Shown one piece after another: positions 5,845-8,034 of a stretch of 8,034 nt of DNA (its first letter is position 1; each line of letters opens with the position of its first letter). The stretch comes from DATIRA01 sp964553405 (GTDB lineage: Bacteria > Pseudomonadota > Gammaproteobacteria > Steroidobacterales > Steroidobacteraceae), in assembly GCA_964553405.1 (NCBI GenBank), contig CAZKLS010000114.1, forward strand, positions 1 through 8,034, given 5' to 3'. The position numbers were made by a program, and so were the translations under genes. The notes beneath the pieces are model-generated. The model made no database searches and was not told the origin of the DNA. It saw only the letters and a program-made list of their open reading frames with translations.

Positions 5845-6013
5845 CAGTATTGTTACTGAGCCGCGACAGCCATTCTATTTTCGCTTCATTTTAAGGGAAT
5901 TAGACGAAAATACCGCTATTTCAATGCCATACGGCTCCGTATTGAGTGCCGACCAGGACGGCGGGCCCTGCTCTGAGGTGCCCGGGCACGGGCCAGGATC
6001 GACCGGGAGCCGC
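5845..6013. other. AT-rich intergenic stretch with short hairpins
   Basis: This continues the region between the repeat-protein stop and the palindromes, and no gene is supported in it. It holds ATACGG-ct-CCGTAT (5929-5942), AAATA-ccgc-TATTT (5908-5921) and the self-complementary 12-mer GTGCCCGGGCAC (5978-5989). None has the stem plus T-run layout of an intrinsic terminator. The AT richness of 5870-5930 against the GC-rich surroundings suggests promoter DNA for the minus-strand unit, or a small transferred segment. Confidence 0.4.
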
Positions 6014-6463
6014 CTAGATGGTGATCACGACCGGCGGCTCGGTGAGCGGCCGACCCAGCCCGGGCTCGAGCGGCGCGGCCGGCACGACCCCGCGGGCCGG
6101 ACAGCGCGGATGGTCGTCAGGCAACGCCCGATTGCCACCCGGCAGCGCCGGGTGTCGGAAAGGAATCGGGGGGTGACCCTCAGGCAGGGCCGGACGCGCG
6201 AGCGGAATCGGCGGATGACCGGGGGGTAAGGCTGGACGCCGGGAGAGCACCGGCGGATGCCCCTCGGGCAGCGACGGTTGCAGGGACCGCACGGGCGGAT
6301 GTCCCTCCGGCAGCGCCCGCGCTGCAGTCGGCACCGCGACGGAGGCTGCGCCGTACGCACTGGCACCCTCGCCGGCGCGGGCTTCGACATGCCCATCCAG
6401 AGCGTGGGCCGCGACGAACAGAACGGCCGCGATGACCGGGACGACTGCAATGTGCGTTTTCAT
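6014..6463 (-). CDS. Exported LPEGHPP-repeat protein of unknown function
   Basis: The product is 149 residues from ATG 6463, with AGGAG (6469-6473) 5 bases ahead. The N-terminus MKTHIAVVPVIAAVLFVAAHA has a basic start, a hydrophobic core and an Ala-x-Ala-like end, so a Sec signal peptide cut near residue 21 is likely. An Ala/Gly-rich spacer follows. From residue 51 there is a tandem array with a period of exactly 14 residues: LPEGHPP at 51, 65 and 93, LPPGHPP at 79, then decayed units LPGGNRA (107) and LPDDHPR (114). The C-terminus is Pro-rich and ends VVITI. The mature protein is Pro-rich with one His per unit and has only one Cys (residue 121). It is probably unstructured and extracytoplasmic, perhaps binding metal or partner proteins through the His residues, which is inference. 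It is transcribed away from xsc. The frame stays open upstream to 6871, but only over xsc antisense sequence. Confidence 0.78.
   Translation of the reverse strand: MKTHIAVVPVIAAVLFVAAHALDGHVEARAGEGASAYGAASVAVPTAARALPEGHPPVRSLQPSLPEGHPPVLSRRPALPPGHPPIPLARPALPEGHPPIPFRHPALPGGNRALPDDHPRCPARGVVPAAPLEPGLGRPLTEPPVVITI
6104..6313 (-). repeat. 42-base tandem repeat encoding (LPEGHPP + 7 residues)
   Basis: Four full units occupy 6146-6313 on the minus strand, followed by two half-length degenerate units down to 6104. The LPxGHPP half of each unit is nearly invariant in protein but uses different codons from copy to copy (for example CTGCCGGAG, CTGCCCGAG, TTACCCCCC, CTGCCTGAG). The second half varies. 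Divergence at silent positions with a conserved core points to an old array held by protein-level selection rather than recent slippage. Confidence 0.85.
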
Positions 6464-6558
6464 GGTCACTCCTGCTGCGGATTGATGTCGCCCCGCCGGA
6501 TGCGCCGGGCATATGGCACCCTCTCCAGCTTCTATCGCAGGCGTCCTTCGTGCGGATT

Positions 6559-6579
6559 CAGCCGTCGCGCCGACGGCTG
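6559..6579. other. Perfect 8-bp hairpin in the xsc upstream region
   Basis: CAGCCGTC (6559-6566) pairs with GACGGCTG (6572-6579) around a 5-base loop. It lies between the divergent repeat-protein and xsc genes, about 110 bases before the xsc start. Neither strand has a following T-run, so it is not a clear terminator. It could be an operator or a leader structure. Confidence 0.4.
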
Positions 6580-6677
6580 GACTCGCCCCTTGCTTGTCAG
6601 CAGAATGCGATTGCGCGCCCGAGCTCTGCTGGTGCGCGGTCGCTCCGCCGCGGCGGGCGCGATCGTCTTCACGACTC

Positions 6678-6683
6678 AAGGAG
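6678..6683 (+). promoter_or_regulatory. Ribosome binding site of xsc, fixing a GTG start
   Basis: AAGGAG lies 6 bases before GTG 6690. No ATG in this frame gives a complete N-terminus: the next one, Met9 in MTPSEALVE, lacks a comparable site. Confidence 0.75.
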
Positions 6684-6689
6684 CACGCC

Positions 6690-8034
6690 GTGCGTGCCGA
6701 CAAGCCCCAGCTGATGACCCCGTCCGAGGCGCTGGTCGAGACACTGGCCGCCAACGGCGTGACCGACGTGTTCGGCATCGTCGGCTCCGCATACATGGAT
6801 GCGCTCGACATCTTCCCGGCCGCGGGCATCCGCTTCATACCGGTCGCGCACGAGCAGGGCGCGGCGCACATGGCCGACGGCTATTCCCGCGCCTCGGGGC
6901 GCCACGGCGTCTGCATCGCGCAGAACGGCCCCGGCATCACCAACTTCGTCACCGCGATCGCGGCCGCGTACTGGGCGCACTCGCCGGTCGTGTTCATCAC
7001 CCCCGAGACGGGCTCGATGACGATGGGCCTCGGCGGGTTCCAGGAAACCGACCAGCTGCCGATCTTCTCGAAGATCACGCGGTTCCAGGGCCACGTGAAC
7101 AATCCCCGGCGCATGGCCGAGATCGCCGGCCGCTGTTTCGACCGCGCGATGCTGGAGATGGGCCCCGCGCAGCTGAACATCCCGCGCGACTACTTCTATG
7201 GGGACATCGAGACGACGATCCCGCAGCCGATCCGGATCGGCCGCGGGCCCGGCGACCCGGCCGCGATCGATGAGGCCGCGGCGCTGCTCGCCGAGGCCCG
7301 GTTCCCGGTGATCGTCGCCGGCGGCGGCGTGATCATGTCGGGCGGCACGGCCGAGGCGGTCGCGCTGGCGGAGCGGCTCGGTGCGCCGGTCTGCAACAGC
7401 TACCTGCACAACGATTCCTTCCCCGCCTCGCACCCGCTGTGGTGCGGCCCGCTCGGCTACCAGGGCTCCAAGGCCGCGATGAAGCTGATCTCCGAGGCCG
7501 ACGTCGTGCTCGCGCTCGGCACCCGGCTCGGGCCGTTCGGCACGCTGCCGCAATACGGGATGGAGTACTGGCCCACGGGCGCGAAGATCATCCAGGTGGA
7601 CGCGGACCCGCGCATGCTGGGGCTCGTCAAGCGCATCAGCGTGGGGATCTGCGGCGACGCGAAGGCGGCGGCGGCCGCGCTGGCCGGGCGGCTCCAGGGC
7701 CGCGAGCTCGCTTGTGCCGCCAATCGCGCCGAGCGCCGGACCCGGATCGATGCGGAGAAGGCGGCCTGGGAGCAGGAGCTGGGCGAGTGGACCCACGAGA
7801 AGGACCCGTTCTCGCTCGAGGTGGCGCGGGATTCCAGCCGGATGCATCCACGTCAGATGCTCCGCGAGCTGGAGAAGGCCATGCCGGAGCGGGCGATGGT
7901 CTCGACGGACATCGGCAACATCTGCTCGGTATCGAACTCCTACCTGCGCTTCGAGGAGCCGCGCTCGATGTTCGCGGCGATGAGCTTCGGCAACTGCGGC
8001 TACGCGTTCCCGGTTGCCTGCGGCGCCAAGGTCG
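6690..8034 (+). CDS. xsc: Sulfoacetaldehyde acetyltransferase, truncated by the window edge
   Basis: This thiamine-diphosphate enzyme converts sulfoacetaldehyde and phosphate to acetyl phosphate and sulfite in the cytoplasm. It is the desulfonation step of taurine, isethionate and sulfoacetate degradation. The first 448 of about 600 residues are present. The pyrimidine-binding domain covers roughly residues 8-175, with Glu55 in AHEQGAAHMADGY as the cofactor-activating glutamate and QNGPGITNF at 78-86. The middle domain spans roughly 190-330. The pyrophosphate-binding domain begins near 370 and the window ends in MSFGNCGYAFPVACGAKV, just before the expected GDG motif. Segments such as PETGSMTMGLGGFQETDQ and PAQLNIPRDYFYGD are typical of Xsc rather than of acetolactate synthase. 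Taurine-pathway genes or a phosphate acetyltransferase often adjoin xsc, but none lies upstream here. If present they must be downstream of the window. Confidence 0.95.
   Translation, partial: MRADKPQLMTPSEALVETLAANGVTDVFGIVGSAYMDALDIFPAAGIRFIPVAHEQGAAHMADGYSRASGRHGVCIAQNGPGITNFVTAIAAAYWAHSPVVFITPETGSMTMGLGGFQETDQLPIFSKITRFQGHVNNPRRMAEIAGRCFDRAMLEMGPAQLNIPRDYFYGDIETTIPQPIRIGRGPGDPAAIDEAAALLAEARFPVIVAGGGVIMSGGTAEAVALAERLGAPVCNSYLHNDSFPASHPLWCGPLGYQGSKAAMKLISEADVVLALGTRLGPFGTLPQYGMEYWPTGAKIIQVDADPRMLGLVKRISVGICGDAKAAAAALAGRLQGRELACAANRAERRTRIDAEKAAWEQELGEWTHEKDPFSLEVARDSSRMHPRQMLRELEKAMPERAMVSTDIGNICSVSNSYLRFEEPRSMFAAMSFGNCGYAFPVACGAKV

Noticed and set aside
6577..6583. CTGGACT resembling half of a TauR box upstream of xsc
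   Set aside because: Only the first seven bases fit the remembered consensus CTGGACYTAA, the rest fails, and no second direct copy is present.

Overview
The window is GC-rich DNA (mostly G or C at third codon positions) with Shine-Dalgarno sites close to its starts. It most likely comes from a member of the Pseudomonadota. Sulfoacetaldehyde acetyltransferase and a Pat-like GNAT domain fit that group, but the sequence does not fix a genus.

Positions 1-5001 hold a left-to-right cluster of four genes. They are a 258-residue protein I cannot place, a 631-residue thermolysin-type (gluzincin) metallopeptidase with no visible export signal, a 400-residue patatin-like phospholipase with an intact Ser-Asp dyad, and a 265-residue protein joining a YkvA/DUF1232-like segment to a C-terminal set of DnaJ-type CxxCxGxG cysteine repeats. 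The gaps are 32, 41 and 35 bases and each gene has its own strong ribosome binding site, so they look like one operon. A candidate promoter and a structured leader lie upstream. A protease, a lipase and a membrane/zinc-finger protein encoded together with an orphan form no standard metabolic pathway. This is the part of the window most likely to be an undescribed system. Membrane-directed toxicity, defence or envelope remodelling are hypotheses only.

Positions 5049-5768 on the minus strand carry a two-gene unit: a 39-residue single-span membrane peptide followed 9 bases later by a stand-alone GNAT acetyltransferase. It converges on the four-gene cluster. Its upstream region (5769-6013) is AT-rich against the background and holds two near-perfect palindromes whose centres are 21 bases apart, which looks like operator DNA.

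Positions 6014-6463 on the minus strand encode a 149-residue exported protein built around a 14-residue tandem repeat with the core LPEGHPP. It is divergent from xsc (6690 to the window edge, plus strand), which encodes the enzyme that splits sulfoacetaldehyde to acetyl phosphate and sulfite in taurine and organosulfonate breakdown. The 226-base region between them contains a perfect 8-bp hairpin.

No rRNA, tRNA, CRISPR array, insertion sequence or convincing intrinsic terminator was seen. No gene-free stretch exceeds 300 bases.
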